A stretch of 58,840 nt of DNA from JALYNX01 sp040902845 (lineage in GTDB: Bacteria > Actinomycetota > Acidimicrobiia > Spongiisociales > ZC4RG35). This document shows positions 17,096-30,107 of the stretch, in pieces; the stretch's first letter is position 1; each line of letters starts with the position of its first letter. Where the stretch lies: positions 1 through 58,840 of the forward strand of contig JBBDWM010000044.1 of assembly GCA_040902845.1 (NCBI GenBank). The letters are read 5' to 3'. A model generated the notes under the pieces. The model was not told the DNA's origin. It made no database searches and worked only from the letters and a program-made list of their open reading frames with translations. A program made the position numbers and the translations under genes.

Positions 17096-17209
17096 GATCA
17101 CAATGGGTCTAGCGCACTACACAAAAGGATTAGTCCCGTCGACCCATACCCGTCTGACCGAATAAGGGCAGACTTCGCATGTGGTGAGCGAACAACGCGG
17201 GGTTGGTGA

Positions 17210-17791
17210 ATGATGCTCAGGGATCTGCCCAACGACATCTTGATCAAAGTCATGGAAGACGTAATCGAAGACCTCCATGGCCACGTCCACCGTGTGTCCG
17301 ACCTTGCGGTGGACCTGGGAAGCGGGCTGGGGCTCGGAGAGGACGACCTCGACCGTCTCGCCCTGGCCGGCATCCTGCACGATGTGGGCAAGATCCACCT
17401 CGACCCTGGGATTCTCGGCAAGCCCGGGCCGCTCGATGAGAACGAACGGGAGTTGATGCAGCGTCACCCCGAGCTGGGATTCGCGATGACTCGAAACCGC
17501 CTCGATCCCAAGGTCGCCGAGGCAATCCTCTATCACCACGAGCGTTTCGACGGCCGTGGTTATCCGTTTGGCCTCCTAGCGATGGAGATCCCCATCCTCT
17601 CCAGGATCGTGCTCGTAGCCGACGCCTTCGACGCCATGACTTCGACCCGGGCCTATCAGCCGGCTCTCCCCGTCTCCTTTGCAGTCAACGAGATCCGAAA
17701 GCACACCGGGAGCCAATTCGACCCGGCAGTGGTCGAGATCTTCCTCGAGCTGGCAGCCGTGGAACGTCTGCCCCTCGTGCTCAGCGCCTGA
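17210..17791 (+). CDS. HD-GYP domain phosphohydrolase
   Basis: The 193-residue stand-alone HD-GYP domain has ILHDVGKI with the HD pair at 57-58, HHERFDGRGYP at 109-119, then VADAFDAMTSTRAYQPALP and GSQFDPAVV. All metal-binding and GYP residues are present, so c-di-GMP or related cyclic dinucleotide hydrolysis is likely. There is no sensory domain. The 114-bp upstream gap holds a 7-bp inverted repeat (ATGGGTC/GACCCAT); I do not recognise a riboswitch there. Confidence 0.9.
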   Translation: MMLRDLPNDILIKVMEDVIEDLHGHVHRVSDLAVDLGSGLGLGEDDLDRLALAGILHDVGKIHLDPGILGKPGPLDENERELMQRHPELGFAMTRNRLDPKVAEAILYHHERFDGRGYPFGLLAMEIPILSRIVLVADAFDAMTSTRAYQPALPVSFAVNEIRKHTGSQFDPAVVEIFLELAAVERLPLVLSA

Positions 17792-17949
17792 CAGGCTGAG
17801 AGCCCAATTCCGGCCGACCGGCGTCTGTTCGCCCGAGGTGTGTAATTGGTTCGACCCTTCGCAGCAGCGGCATGAGCTTTAGCCGAAGGGCGAAGTCGGC
17901 CGGTATCAAGCGGTCGGCCGGAGCTACCGCCTCTGTCCTCGGTCAACCA

Positions 17950-18004
17950 CTCGTAATTGGGAGCCACAGGTGCCACATGTGGACCTGTGGCTCCCAATTA
18001 CGGG
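17950..18004 (+). repeat. 55-nt palindromic element, copy B (upstream of lhr)
   Basis: This copy is an almost perfect palindrome: arms TCGTAATTGGGAGCCACAGG and CCTGTGGCTCCCAATTACGG differ at one position. It is exactly 55 nt long and about 73% identical to the hisF copy. It lies in the 249-bp gap between the HD-GYP gene and lhr, 37 bp before the lhr start; nothing else in that gap is recognised. Confidence 0.85.
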
Positions 18005-18028
18005 GCCGGACTTGTCCCCGGGCCCTGA

Positions 18029-18034
18029 TACCTT
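18029..18034 (+). promoter_or_regulatory. -10 hexamer TACCTT for lhr (leaderless)
   Basis: TACCTT ends 6 nt before the GTG start of lhr at 18041. Confidence 0.45.
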
Positions 18035-18040
18035 CCCGGT

Positions 18041-22407
<4,367 letters not shown>

Positions 22408-22411
<4 letters not shown>

Positions 22412-24267
22412 ACGCGGTCCAACAGCTCGTAGACAGTCGATCGCAAAGCCGGGGTGCGACCGGCGGCCTCGATCACCTCACGGAACTGTTGCGGCGTCAC
22501 CTCCTGGCCATGTTCTGCCCCTGCCGACCTGGTGATGATCTCGCCCATGAGCGTGCCACCCAGGTCGTTACAGCCGGCGTCGAGGAGGCGCCGCCCTCCG
22601 TCCAGGCCCAGTTTCACCCACGATGCCTGGATGTTGGGGACCAGACCGTCGAGGGCGATCCTGGAAACGGCGTGGATCAAGACCACCTCGTCCCAGGTCG
22701 GCCCGGGCCGGGCTCGCCCGCGGAGGAAGATCGGAGAGCCCATATGGACGAATGGCAGAGGGACCATCTCGGTGAAACCACCGGTTCGCTTCTGGATACG
22801 GGCGATCACATCGAGATGGTTGGCCCAGGATCGGGGGTGGTCGATATGGCCGAACATGATCGTCGAGGTCGCCCTCAGCCCGAGCTCATGGGCGGTGATC
22901 ATGACCTCGGCCCATTGTGAGGTCCGGATCTTGTCCGGGCACAGATGGGCTCTGACCTCGTCATCGAGAATCTCAGCCGCCGTGCCCGGAAGAGTGCCCA
23001 GACCTGCCTCCTGCAGTTCTTCCAGGAACCGCCGAACCGGGATACCCAACGTGTGTGCTCCCTGCCACACCTCGAGCGGCGTGAACCCGTGGATATGCAT
23101 GTCGGGCAGTTCGGCCTTGATTGATCGGACCACGTCGATATAGAAATTGCCTTTGAAATCGGGATGGATGCCACCCTGGAGGGTGACCTCGGTGGCCCCG
23201 CGAGCCCAGGCCTCTCGAGCGTTGCCCACGATCTCTTCGATCCCCATCAGATAGGGCTCCCCACGCAGGTTGAGGCTCTTCGGCCCCTTGGAGAAGGCAC
23301 AGAACCCGCATTTGAAATAACAGAGGTTGGTGTAGTTGATGTTGCGGTTGACGACGTAGGTGACGGTGTCCCCCACCGCTCGCTCTCGCAACTGATCGGC
23401 CACGTAGGCGATCGCATCCACTTGATCACCGCGGGCCCTAAGCAGGGACTCCACCTCGGGAGTTGTCGGCCGGTGGCCTTCTAGCGACCTTTCCAGAACC
23501 GGGGCCAGGGCACCGGCCCCGGCTATCCCTTGCGGGGCGACACTGGTCACCCAGGAGCGATCCATCCACTCCGAAGAGAACCGAAACTCGGGCACCGGCG
23601 GATCCAGATCCTTGCCCGGGGCCCACACATAGCGGGGTCGGACCGCACCGGAGCCGTCCACCTGGCTCAACCATGTGGTGAAGACCCCGGTCGGGAGCCG
23701 ATCCCTTGCCTCGTCGATTTCAACACCGGGAGGGAAGGCGGTTCGCTCGATGAGCATGCAGCCGCCCAGAGCCTCCCGCAACTGCCCGATCCGTTCCACG
23801 TCCCAGTCACGCAGCAAGAGGTCACCAGCCCCGAGATCCACCATTCTCACGGCCTGGACCACGTCGTCGACAAAGACCGACACCGAGGCCTCGATGCCGG
23901 GCAGGGCCACAAGTTGAGCCATCTCTTCAACCGTTGACCGGGTGGCTCGTAGAAACGCCGCCCGTGACCGGGCGAGACCGTTCAGGACCGCTTCCCGATC
24001 GCTGACCCCGGTGACTGTTATCCGCCACCCGGGAACACCTCTCTCCGCCAGGGTCAAAGCGTCGTCGGGCGACACCACCCAGGCAGCCGGTTCGACATCC
24101 CCGACTGTGGCTGCGGTGATGAGGATCCCTCCCGCGCCGGCGCCGGCCAGATCTTCGGCACCCGGATCAGCGAGCTCAACAGTGGTCGTTCCCTCGCGAC
24201 GGCGGCTTTCCGCCGCGGGCTCGGCCAATGTCTCGGATGGTCTCACTCTCAGGAAGGTGATGGTCAT
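22408..24267 (-). CDS. cofH: FO synthase subunit CofH with an extra N-terminal domain
   Basis: The C-terminal ~370 residues are a radical-SAM CofH: Cys316, Cys320, Cys323 (CYFKCGFC) bind the 4Fe-4S cluster, and NRNINYTNLCYFKCGFCAF, EVTLQGGIHPDFKGNFY and TSTIMFGHIDHPRSW match the family. With CofG it builds 7,8-didemethyl-8-hydroxy-5-deazariboflavin, the F420 chromophore. About 245 residues precede the CofH domain and are not part of usual CofH (near 370 residues in all); they look like an alternating alpha/beta domain and are not recognised. The 4-bp overlap with cofG at the ATG supports the long form. Confidence 0.9.
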
Positions 24268-25403
24268 GTCGCTCCGATGTGTTCGGGGATTTGGGCCAGG
24301 CCGTCGTCATCGGACGAGGCAACAACGTGGTCATACAAGCGGGGATCTATCCATTCCGGTGTAATGAACTCCGGATAGACAGGGAGTCTCGGGCGAAGGG
24401 AGAACCCGGCGCCTTCGGTCCGAGCCCGCAAATGGTCGAGATGGGGCCAGGGGGCCTCGGGGTTGACCCAGTCGATGGTGAGAGGCGATACCCCGCCCCA
24501 GTCGTTGATCCCGGCGTCGAGATAGATCTCGAAGCGCTCGGTGAGATTCGGCGGCACTTGGACGTTGGCTTCGGGCCCCATGATCCATCTTGCCAGGGCG
24601 AGGACCCTCGCGAACCACCTGGGTACCGGCTCTGCAGACCAACGCATCGGGGTGTCGGCCTTGGCCCTGAAATTCTGGATGATGACTTCCTGGATCGCCC
24701 CGGTCCGATCGGCCAGGTCTCTCAATGCAAACAACGAATCGACAATCTCCTGAAGTGTCTCCCCGATCCCGATGAGGATCCCGGTGGTGAAGGGGACCCG
24801 GTTCCTCCCTGCGGCCTCGATGGTCGCCACCCGGAGGGCAGGTTCCTTGTCGGGGCAGTTGTGATGGGGCATCCCCGGCTCCATGAGACGAGGCGAGATG
24901 TTCTCCAGCATGAGCCCCATCGAGGGGTTGGTGGGTCGGAGCAGCTTCATCTCGACATCCCCCATCAGACCCGGGTTGGCGTGGGGGTACAACGACGTCT
25001 CGGCCCTGACCAGCGCCGACATCTCGGCCACATACTCAATGGTCGACCCGACACCCTTTTCGGCGAGGAACTGGACCGCCTGCGGCCAGCGATCCTCGGG
25101 CCGGTCACCGAGTGTGAACAGGGCCTCGGTGCATCCGGCCTCATCCCCGGCTTGGGCCACGGCAAGCACTTCATCCGGCTCCAGATATACCCCTCCTGCG
25201 CCGGGCGGCTTGGCGAAGGTGCAATAGGTGCACCGATCCCGGCACAGCGTGGTCAATGGGATGAAGACCTTGCGGCTGTAGGTGATGGCCCGGCCGTGTC
25301 CCTGGTCGCGGAGCTTCCGGGCTTCAGTGAACAACGGCTCATCGGCGATCGCGCCGCTGAGATAGCGAAGAGCCAGGGCGGGGTCGGGACTGGGGTGCGT
25401 CAC
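24264..25403 (-). CDS. cofG: FO synthase subunit CofG
   Basis: The 379-residue radical-SAM enzyme has Cys54, Cys58, Cys61 (CRDRCTYC) after VFIPLTTL, and TYCTFAKPPGAGGVYLEPDEVLAVA, FTLGDRPEDRWPQA and PFTTGILIGIGET as CofG signatures. It generates the substrate radical step of FO synthesis from the ribityl pyrimidine; actinobacteria often carry a fused FbiC, here split into cofG and cofH joined by an ATGA overlap. It starts 11 bp after the upstream SDR gene, so the three may form one operon. Confidence 0.95.
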   Translation of the reverse strand: MTHPSPDPALALRYLSGAIADEPLFTEARKLRDQGHGRAITYSRKVFIPLTTLCRDRCTYCTFAKPPGAGGVYLEPDEVLAVAQAGDEAGCTEALFTLGDRPEDRWPQAVQFLAEKGVGSTIEYVAEMSALVRAETSLYPHANPGLMGDVEMKLLRPTNPSMGLMLENISPRLMEPGMPHHNCPDKEPALRVATIEAAGRNRVPFTTGILIGIGETLQEIVDSLFALRDLADRTGAIQEVIIQNFRAKADTPMRWSAEPVPRWFARVLALARWIMGPEANVQVPPNLTERFEIYLDAGINDWGGVSPLTIDWVNPEAPWPHLDHLRARTEGAGFSLRPRLPVYPEFITPEWIDPRLYDHVVASSDDDGLAQIPEHIGAT

Positions 25404-25414
25404 GAGTCTCTGAT

Positions 25415-26191
25415 TCAGGCTATGCCGGACGACGAGGCTTCGTTCATACCCCCGTCAACCGGAAGAATGACGCCTGTAATCCAATCGGCTGCATCAGAGG
25501 CGAGAAACACAATGGCTCGGGCCACGTCCTCAGGTGTCCCCAATCTCCCGAGCGGGTGCATTCGGGCGGCAGCCTGCTCGTCGGCCCATAACATCTCGGA
25601 GAGCCTCGTCTTCACCACCGCGGGGGCAACGGCGTTGACACGGATCTCGGGGGCCAGCTCGAGCGCCAGTTGACGGGTCATGTGAACCAGGCCTGCCTTG
25701 GAGATGTTGTAGGCGCCGGTGATAGGGCTCGGGCGAAGCCCGCCGACCGATGCCACATTGACCACGGAACCGCCCCTCTTCGCCATCGAGGCTCGGTAAG
25801 CCGCCCGCACCCAGAGCAGGGGCGCCCGCTGATTCACAGCCCACGTTTTGTCCAGGGCGCCGAGGTCGACCTCCATGAGTGTGCCCGCCGAAGGGTTGGT
25901 CCCCGCGTTGTTGACCAGGATGTCACAAGAGCCGAAGCGCTCAACCGTCCGATTGACAGCGTCGTCAGCCGACTCCTCGGAGTCCGACCGCGAAGCCAAG
26001 GCCAGGAGACGATCGGGATCCACGCCCGCGCCGACCAGTTGCGCCGCCGCGGCCTCGATGTTCTCCGGTTTGCGCGAGGTGATGGTCACGCCCTCGGCCC
26101 CACTTCTGGCGAGTTCCAAGGCCGTGGCGAAGCCGATTCCCCGGCTCGCCCCGGTGACCAGAGCCACCTTGCCCTCAACCGAGATCTGCAT
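25415..26191 (-). CDS. SDR family NAD(P)-dependent oxidoreductase
   Basis: The 258-residue classical short-chain dehydrogenase has the cofactor motif TGASRGIG (13-20), NNAG (94-97), catalytic Ser148 (NVASVGG), Tyr161 and Lys165 (YNISK), and the PVDGGMNE ending of FabG-like enzymes. The substrate cannot be assigned. CAGGAGCAAC precedes the ATG, one of the few clear Shine-Dalgarno sites here. Its position directly upstream of cofG could be accidental or link it to cofactor metabolism. Confidence 0.92.
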   Translation of the reverse strand: MQISVEGKVALVTGASRGIGFATALELARSGAEGVTITSRKPENIEAAAAQLVGAGVDPDRLLALASRSDSEESADDAVNRTVERFGSCDILVNNAGTNPSAGTLMEVDLGALDKTWAVNQRAPLLWVRAAYRASMAKRGGSVVNVASVGGLRPSPITGAYNISKAGLVHMTRQLALELAPEIRVNAVAPAVVKTRLSEMLWADEQAAARMHPLGRLGTPEDVARAIVFLASDAADWITGVILPVDGGMNEASSSGIA

Positions 26192-26270
26192 GTTGCTCCT
26201 GCGGACCGACCCGTCCCCTGATCATCAACGCCCGCCCCTTCTCGCAACGACACGACCGGACTCGACACCC

Positions 26271-26276
26271 TAATCT
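26271..26276 (+). promoter_or_regulatory. -10 hexamer TAATCT (leaderless)
   Basis: TAATCT ends 7 nt before the GTG start at 26284. Confidence 0.5.
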
Positions 26277-26283
26277 TCGCCAG

Positions 26284-26793
26284 GTGCGCATCCTGATCGC
26301 CACGACCGGGGTCCTTCCTTCAGCACCGGTGGCAGATCTCTGCGACCGTCTTCGCTCCGAGGATGGTCAAGTCACGGTGATGACAGTGGTCAGAGTCCCC
26401 AGGTCGTTTCTCGAAGCGTTGGATGACGACATGCGCCGGTCCTTTCTCGACGACTCCCCAATCGAGTCGTCCGACGCCGAGGCCAAAGCCGCCCGCTATC
26501 TCGAAGAGCGAGGCCTACGAGCAGTGGAGCCGATAGTGGCCGCCCTACAAGCAGCAGGCATGACGGCCGAGGTGCGCTTTGTGGAAGGCGACGATCCCGC
26601 CGAGGCGATCATCAACACCGCGGAGGATGTTCGCGCCGAGTTGGTGATGATGGGAGCCACCCGCCGGCTGTTCACCGAGGAGGCATGGCGCAGCGTTTCG
26701 GCAAGGGTCATCGAAAAGTCCCATCTGCCGGTCCTGCTGGTCCCCGGGACCCGCATCGAGGACACCCAGGAAGTTCCGATAATCGAGCTATAA
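26284..26793 (+). CDS. Universal stress protein family (UspA-like)
   Basis: A 169-residue UspA-fold protein: RILIATTGVLPSAPVADL at the start, AEVRFVEGDDPAEAIINTAEDVRAELVMMGATRR, and SARVIEKSHLPVLLVPG at the end. The G-2x-G-9x-G(S/T) ATP loop is only partly recognisable (MGATRRLF...SVSARVIEKS), so ATP binding is uncertain. Probably a stress-related cytoplasmic protein. The TAA stop directly abuts the heptamer array. Confidence 0.82.
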   Translation: MRILIATTGVLPSAPVADLCDRLRSEDGQVTVMTVVRVPRSFLEALDDDMRRSFLDDSPIESSDAEAKAARYLEERGLRAVEPIVAALQAAGMTAEVRFVEGDDPAEAIINTAEDVRAELVMMGATRRLFTEEAWRSVSARVIEKSHLPVLLVPGTRIEDTQEVPIIEL

Positions 26794-26794
26794 C

Positions 26795-26899
26795 CCGTTA
26801 TCCGTTAACCGTTAACCGTTCACCGTAAACCGCGAACCGCGATCGCGTGAACGGAAAACGGTAAACGGTGAACGGAAATCCGGGCTCTGCCCGGATTTC
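26795..26899. repeat. Heptamer array with inverted heptamers and a terminal hairpin
   Basis: Seven forward 7-bp units (CCGTTAT, CCGTTAA twice, CCGTTCA, CCGTAAA, CCGCGAA, CCGCGAT) are followed, after CGCG, by four units in inverted sense (TGAACGG, AAAACGG, TAAACGG, TGAACGG), so the block can fold on itself. A perfect hairpin follows: GAAATCCGGGC (26875-26885), TCT loop, GCCCGGATTTC (26889-26899). It ends 30 bp before the next gene, as at 11164-11253. Confidence 0.85.
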
Positions 26900-26929
26900 T
26901 TGTCACTGCCTCTCCGTAGCTTCTCCCTC

Positions 26930-27301
26930 ATGGAGACGAAGCGTTCCGATTGCTGCGAGCACCAACCGTCCTGGGTCGGTCGCGTTGCCGTGACGGCGTG
27001 TGCCGACTGTGGCCAGGTGGACTGGTTCTCCGACGCCGGGCCCCTCGACGCGGCGGAAGGCATGGCGTATCTATTCGGGAGCTATGACCTGGTGGACCAT
27101 CTCGACGCTCTGGCGGCCCCTGCCCCGACGGTCCTGGTCTATGCACCACCTTCGGCCCGCAAACGGCGCAACCTCGATGCGATTCCCAAACATGTCTGGC
27201 TCAAGGTGGGGCCCAATCTCTGGCTGTCCCACGATTCCCAGACGCTGCTGCTCGCCACCAATCAGCAGCTACTCATCGACAATCTGACCCGCGGCGCCTG
27301 A
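26930..27301 (+). CDS. Small protein with a possible zinc-binding Cys cluster, unknown
   Basis: A 123-residue protein beginning METKRSDCCEHQPSWVGR, then TACADCGQVDWF: Cys8/Cys9, His11 and the CADC pair could bind zinc. The rest is mixed alpha/beta with a basic patch (SARKRRNLD) and no membrane segment. No family is recognised. It follows the heptamer/hairpin block and ends 1 bp before the convergent ABC transporter stop. Confidence 0.6.
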   Translation: METKRSDCCEHQPSWVGRVAVTACADCGQVDWFSDAGPLDAAEGMAYLFGSYDLVDHLDALAAPAPTVLVYAPPSARKRRNLDAIPKHVWLKVGPNLWLSHDSQTLLLATNQQLLIDNLTRGA

Positions 27302-27302
27302 G

Positions 27303-29201
27303 TCAGGCTGAGGCCGGCTCGGCGAATTGGGTCCGATACAGCGAGGCGTAGAGACCGCCCTTCGCCACCAGAGTGGCATGGTCCCCACGTTCCACGATCT
27401 CGCCCTCATCGAGGACCAGGATCTGATGGGCGGCCCGAACCGTCGAAAGACGGTGGGCGATGACCAGGGAAGTCCGCCCTGCCATCGCCACCTCGAGCGC
27501 TTCCTGGATCAGGGCCTCGGACCGGGAGTCGAGATGGGATGTCGCCTCGTCGAGAATCAGGATCCGGGGATCCTCGAGCAGAACCCGGGCTATGGCGATC
27601 CGTTGCTTCTCACCTCCCGACAGGCGATACCCGCGCTCCCCGACGACGGTCTCATACCCATCCGGGAGCTTCGAGACCATGTCATGGATGTTGGCTGCCC
27701 GTGAGGCCTCGATCAGCTCATCGAGACTGGCGTCGGGTTTCGCGTACCGGAGGTTGGCAGCGATCGTGTCGTGGAACAGATAGGTCTCCTGGGTCACGAC
27801 CCCGACCGAGGCTGCCAGCTCGCGGAGGGCCACATTCCGAACGTCGTGGTCGTCGATGAGGACGACGCCCTCGGTGATGTCATAGAGCCGTGGCACCAGG
27901 TAGGAGATGGTGGTCTTGCCCGCACCCGACGGACCGACGAGGGCAGTCAGGGTCCCGGGCTCGGCCACAAAGCTCACATGCCTCAAGGCCCATTCCCGGG
28001 TCGAGGCCGAAGTCGGCATCGGTCTGCTCTCGTCACTCTCCACATCCCAACCGAATCTCTTCACCGCATCCAAACCCTCAGGACCGTCGCTCTGGTAGCG
28101 GAAGGAGATGTCTCTGAGCTCCACCCGACCCATCAGGGGAATCAAGGGCTCGGGCTCTCCGGGGTCGGGGATGTCGGTCTGCAGGTCGAGCACCTCGAAA
28201 ACCCTCTCGAAAGACACGAGTGAAGTGGCGAATTCGACCCGGGAGTTTGAGATCGCGGCCAACGGCCCGTAGAGCTGCACCAGCAGGGTTGAAAACATGA
28301 CGATGGTCCCCACCGTCATGTCTCCCCTGATGACTAGCAAGCTCCCAACCCAGAAAACCATGGCAGTTCCCACCGCGGAAACCAGGCCGAGGGCGGCGAA
28401 GAAGCCCCGACCCACCATGGCACGCCTGACCCCCAGATCACGGACCCGCGCCGCCTGCTCGCCGAACCTTGCCGCTTCTTCGTCCCAACGACCGAACAAA
28501 CGCACCAGAAGGGCACCACTGACATTGAAGCTCTCCTGGAGGATCCCCGACATCTTGGCCTCGTGCTCCATCTGTTGCTGGGTGGTCCGCCGCAGGACTT
28601 TGGCCACCCTGCGCGCCGGGATCACAAAGAGCGGAAGAGCGGCCACTGCAAGCAACGTCAGACGCCATTCCGCTTGGAGCATCACCACCAGGATGAAGGC
28701 CACCGAAACCACGTTGGAGAGGATGGTTACCAGAGTCCCGGTTATCGCCTGCTGGGATCCGACCACATCGCTGTTGAGCCGGTTCATCAGCTCGCCGGTG
28801 CGGGTTGCAGTGAAGAAACGGAGCGACATTCGCTGTAGATGGGCGAACAACTCGCGTCTCAGATCGAAGATGATCCCCTCACCCACCCGAGACGACCACC
28901 AACGCTGGGCGATACCGACCAGGGCACTGACGACGGGAACGGCGATCATCCCCAAACCCAACATGGTCAGCTGGCGGATGTCACCCTTTGGTATTGCCTC
29001 GTCCAAGAGAAGCCGCATCAGGTTGGGCGGAACGACCCCGAGCCCTGAGATGATGAAGATGGTGACCAGGATGCCGATCAGCCCACGCAGATACGGGCGC
29101 CCATAGGTCCAGACACGACGCAGCAGGTCCCGATCGATGTCGGGGCGATCGTGCTCCTCGTCGTACTGCAGATAGCTCCACCAGCCACCGGAATGGAAGA
29201 T
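27303..29201 (-). CDS. ABC exporter (fused permease and ATPase), start codon atypical
   Basis: MsbA/MdlB-type half-transporter: six-helix ABC membrane domain followed by an ATPase with Walker A GPSGAGKTT, Q-loop VTQETYLF, signature LSGGEKQR, Walker B ILILDEATSHLD and H-loop IAHRLSTV. The first ATG is at 29018, but the conserved N-terminus (GGWWSYLQYDEEHDRPDI, then YLRGLIGILVTIFIISGLG) lies upstream in the same frame, which has no ATG, GTG or TTG before its TAA. An AGGAGG at 29213-29208 stands 6 nt before an ATC at 29201, my proposed start, unless a base is wrong. The cargo is unknown. Confidence 0.88.
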   Translation of the reverse strand: MFHSGGWWSYLQYDEEHDRPDIDRDLLRRVWTYGRPYLRGLIGILVTIFIISGLGVVPPNLMRLLLDEAIPKGDIRQLTMLGLGMIAVPVVSALVGIAQRWWSSRVGEGIIFDLRRELFAHLQRMSLRFFTATRTGELMNRLNSDVVGSQQAITGTLVTILSNVVSVAFILVVMLQAEWRLTLLAVAALPLFVIPARRVAKVLRRTTQQQMEHEAKMSGILQESFNVSGALLVRLFGRWDEEAARFGEQAARVRDLGVRRAMVGRGFFAALGLVSAVGTAMVFWVGSLLVIRGDMTVGTIVMFSTLLVQLYGPLAAISNSRVEFATSLVSFERVFEVLDLQTDIPDPGEPEPLIPLMGRVELRDISFRYQSDGPEGLDAVKRFGWDVESDESRPMPTSASTREWALRHVSFVAEPGTLTALVGPSGAGKTTISYLVPRLYDITEGVVLIDDHDVRNVALRELAASVGVVTQETYLFHDTIAANLRYAKPDASLDELIEASRAANIHDMVSKLPDGYETVVGERGYRLSGGEKQRIAIARVLLEDPRILILDEATSHLDSRSEALIQEALEVAMAGRTSLVIAHRLSTVRAAHQILVLDEGEIVERGDHATLVAKGGLYASLYRTQFAEPASA

Positions 29202-29231
29202 GCGCCGCCTCCTGGGTTTGGAGGTTCGAGG

Positions 29232-29993
29232 TTATCCCGAGAGCGGCTCTAGCTCGGCGAGTGACAGCGACTCGACCGCCATCTGCTGAAGGGCGATCAT
29301 CGGCACGAATGTCCTGCCGAAGAGCTCGTAGCGATACGTCCCCTCGAACCAGACCAAGGTCGTTCCGTTGTCGGCGGTGAGGGACCATGCCGGCATCCCC
29401 TCGATGGACAGGCTCTCACAGACCTGTGTCGCGCGGTCTGCGAAACGGGCGCAGGACACATCGGCATCGGGTTCTTGAATCGACGCCGCCGCCTCAGGGT
29501 CGGAAGCCACCTCGAGCACCGCCATCTGCGCCACCGAGCGGGACCTGGTGTACGGCTCGGAAGACCAGATCCCAAAGGTGGCGACGGGATCGCTCGACAG
29601 CTCCCCGTTGTTGTCGAAGACCACCTGTGAAGTCACGTATTCGGCGAGAAACGGCACGGTGACCGGGAATCTGATGTCTGGCAACAGAGCGATGATCTCG
29701 GCGCGGCTCGCCTGTATGAACAGATCGCCTGCCCTGCGATCGAATATCTCGTCCTCGACAGCAATCGGATCGTCGAGTGGCGCCCTGGTGACGATGGTGT
29801 CGTTGAACCATTTCAGGATGTCCGAGCCGACCACCGATGGCAACGTGATCGGCACTGTGGTGGTGGTGACGATCGTGGGCTCGGAAATCCAATCGGAACT
29901 GCGACGACCCAAGGATGCAAACGGCGCCTCGCTGCATGCGACCAGCATCGTGGCCGCGGCGAGCAGCACAGTCAGACGTGACGCCTTTCGCAC
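29232..29993 (-). CDS. Predicted lipoprotein of unknown function
   Basis: A protein of about 253 residues with signal peptide RKASRLTVLLAAATMLVAC (lipobox LVAC), so it is membrane anchored. A Thr-rich stretch (IVTTTTVPITLP) links to a globular domain of about 200 residues with a Cys pair (VSCARFADRATQVCES). No family is recognised. The start is the GTG at 29993 with AAAGGAGGG five bases upstream. It precedes the ABC exporter by about 31 bp on the same strand, so the two may work together at the envelope. Confidence 0.75.
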   Translation of the reverse strand: MRKASRLTVLLAAATMLVACSEAPFASLGRRSSDWISEPTIVTTTTVPITLPSVVGSDILKWFNDTIVTRAPLDDPIAVEDEIFDRRAGDLFIQASRAEIIALLPDIRFPVTVPFLAEYVTSQVVFDNNGELSSDPVATFGIWSSEPYTRSRSVAQMAVLEVASDPEAAASIQEPDADVSCARFADRATQVCESLSIEGMPAWSLTADNGTTLVWFEGTYRYELFGRTFVPMIALQQMAVESLSLAELEPLSG

Positions 29994-30095
29994 GCACCCT
30001 CCTTTCGATTGCCCCTCACCCGCAAGATCAACGGGCGAACCGGCCCTCGACGTTCCCGATACGGCGCGGTCCTCAAACGGTAACAGTCGACTCCT

Positions 30096-30101
30096 TATCC
30101 T
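30096..30101 (+). promoter_or_regulatory. -10 hexamer TATCCT (leaderless)
   Basis: TATCCT ends 6 nt before the GTG start at 30108. Confidence 0.45.
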
Positions 30102-30107
30102 CTTGGT

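Noticed and set aside
17096..17209. c-di-GMP riboswitch before the HD-GYP gene
   Set aside because: I compared the leader with the GEMM-I consensus; the conserved core is absent, and only a short ATGGGTC/GACCCAT inverted repeat is visible.
17841..17858. A fourth copy of the 55-nt element at the TGTAATTGGTTCGAC sequence
   Set aside because: Only the TAATTGG core is shared; there is no matching second arm 40 nt on.
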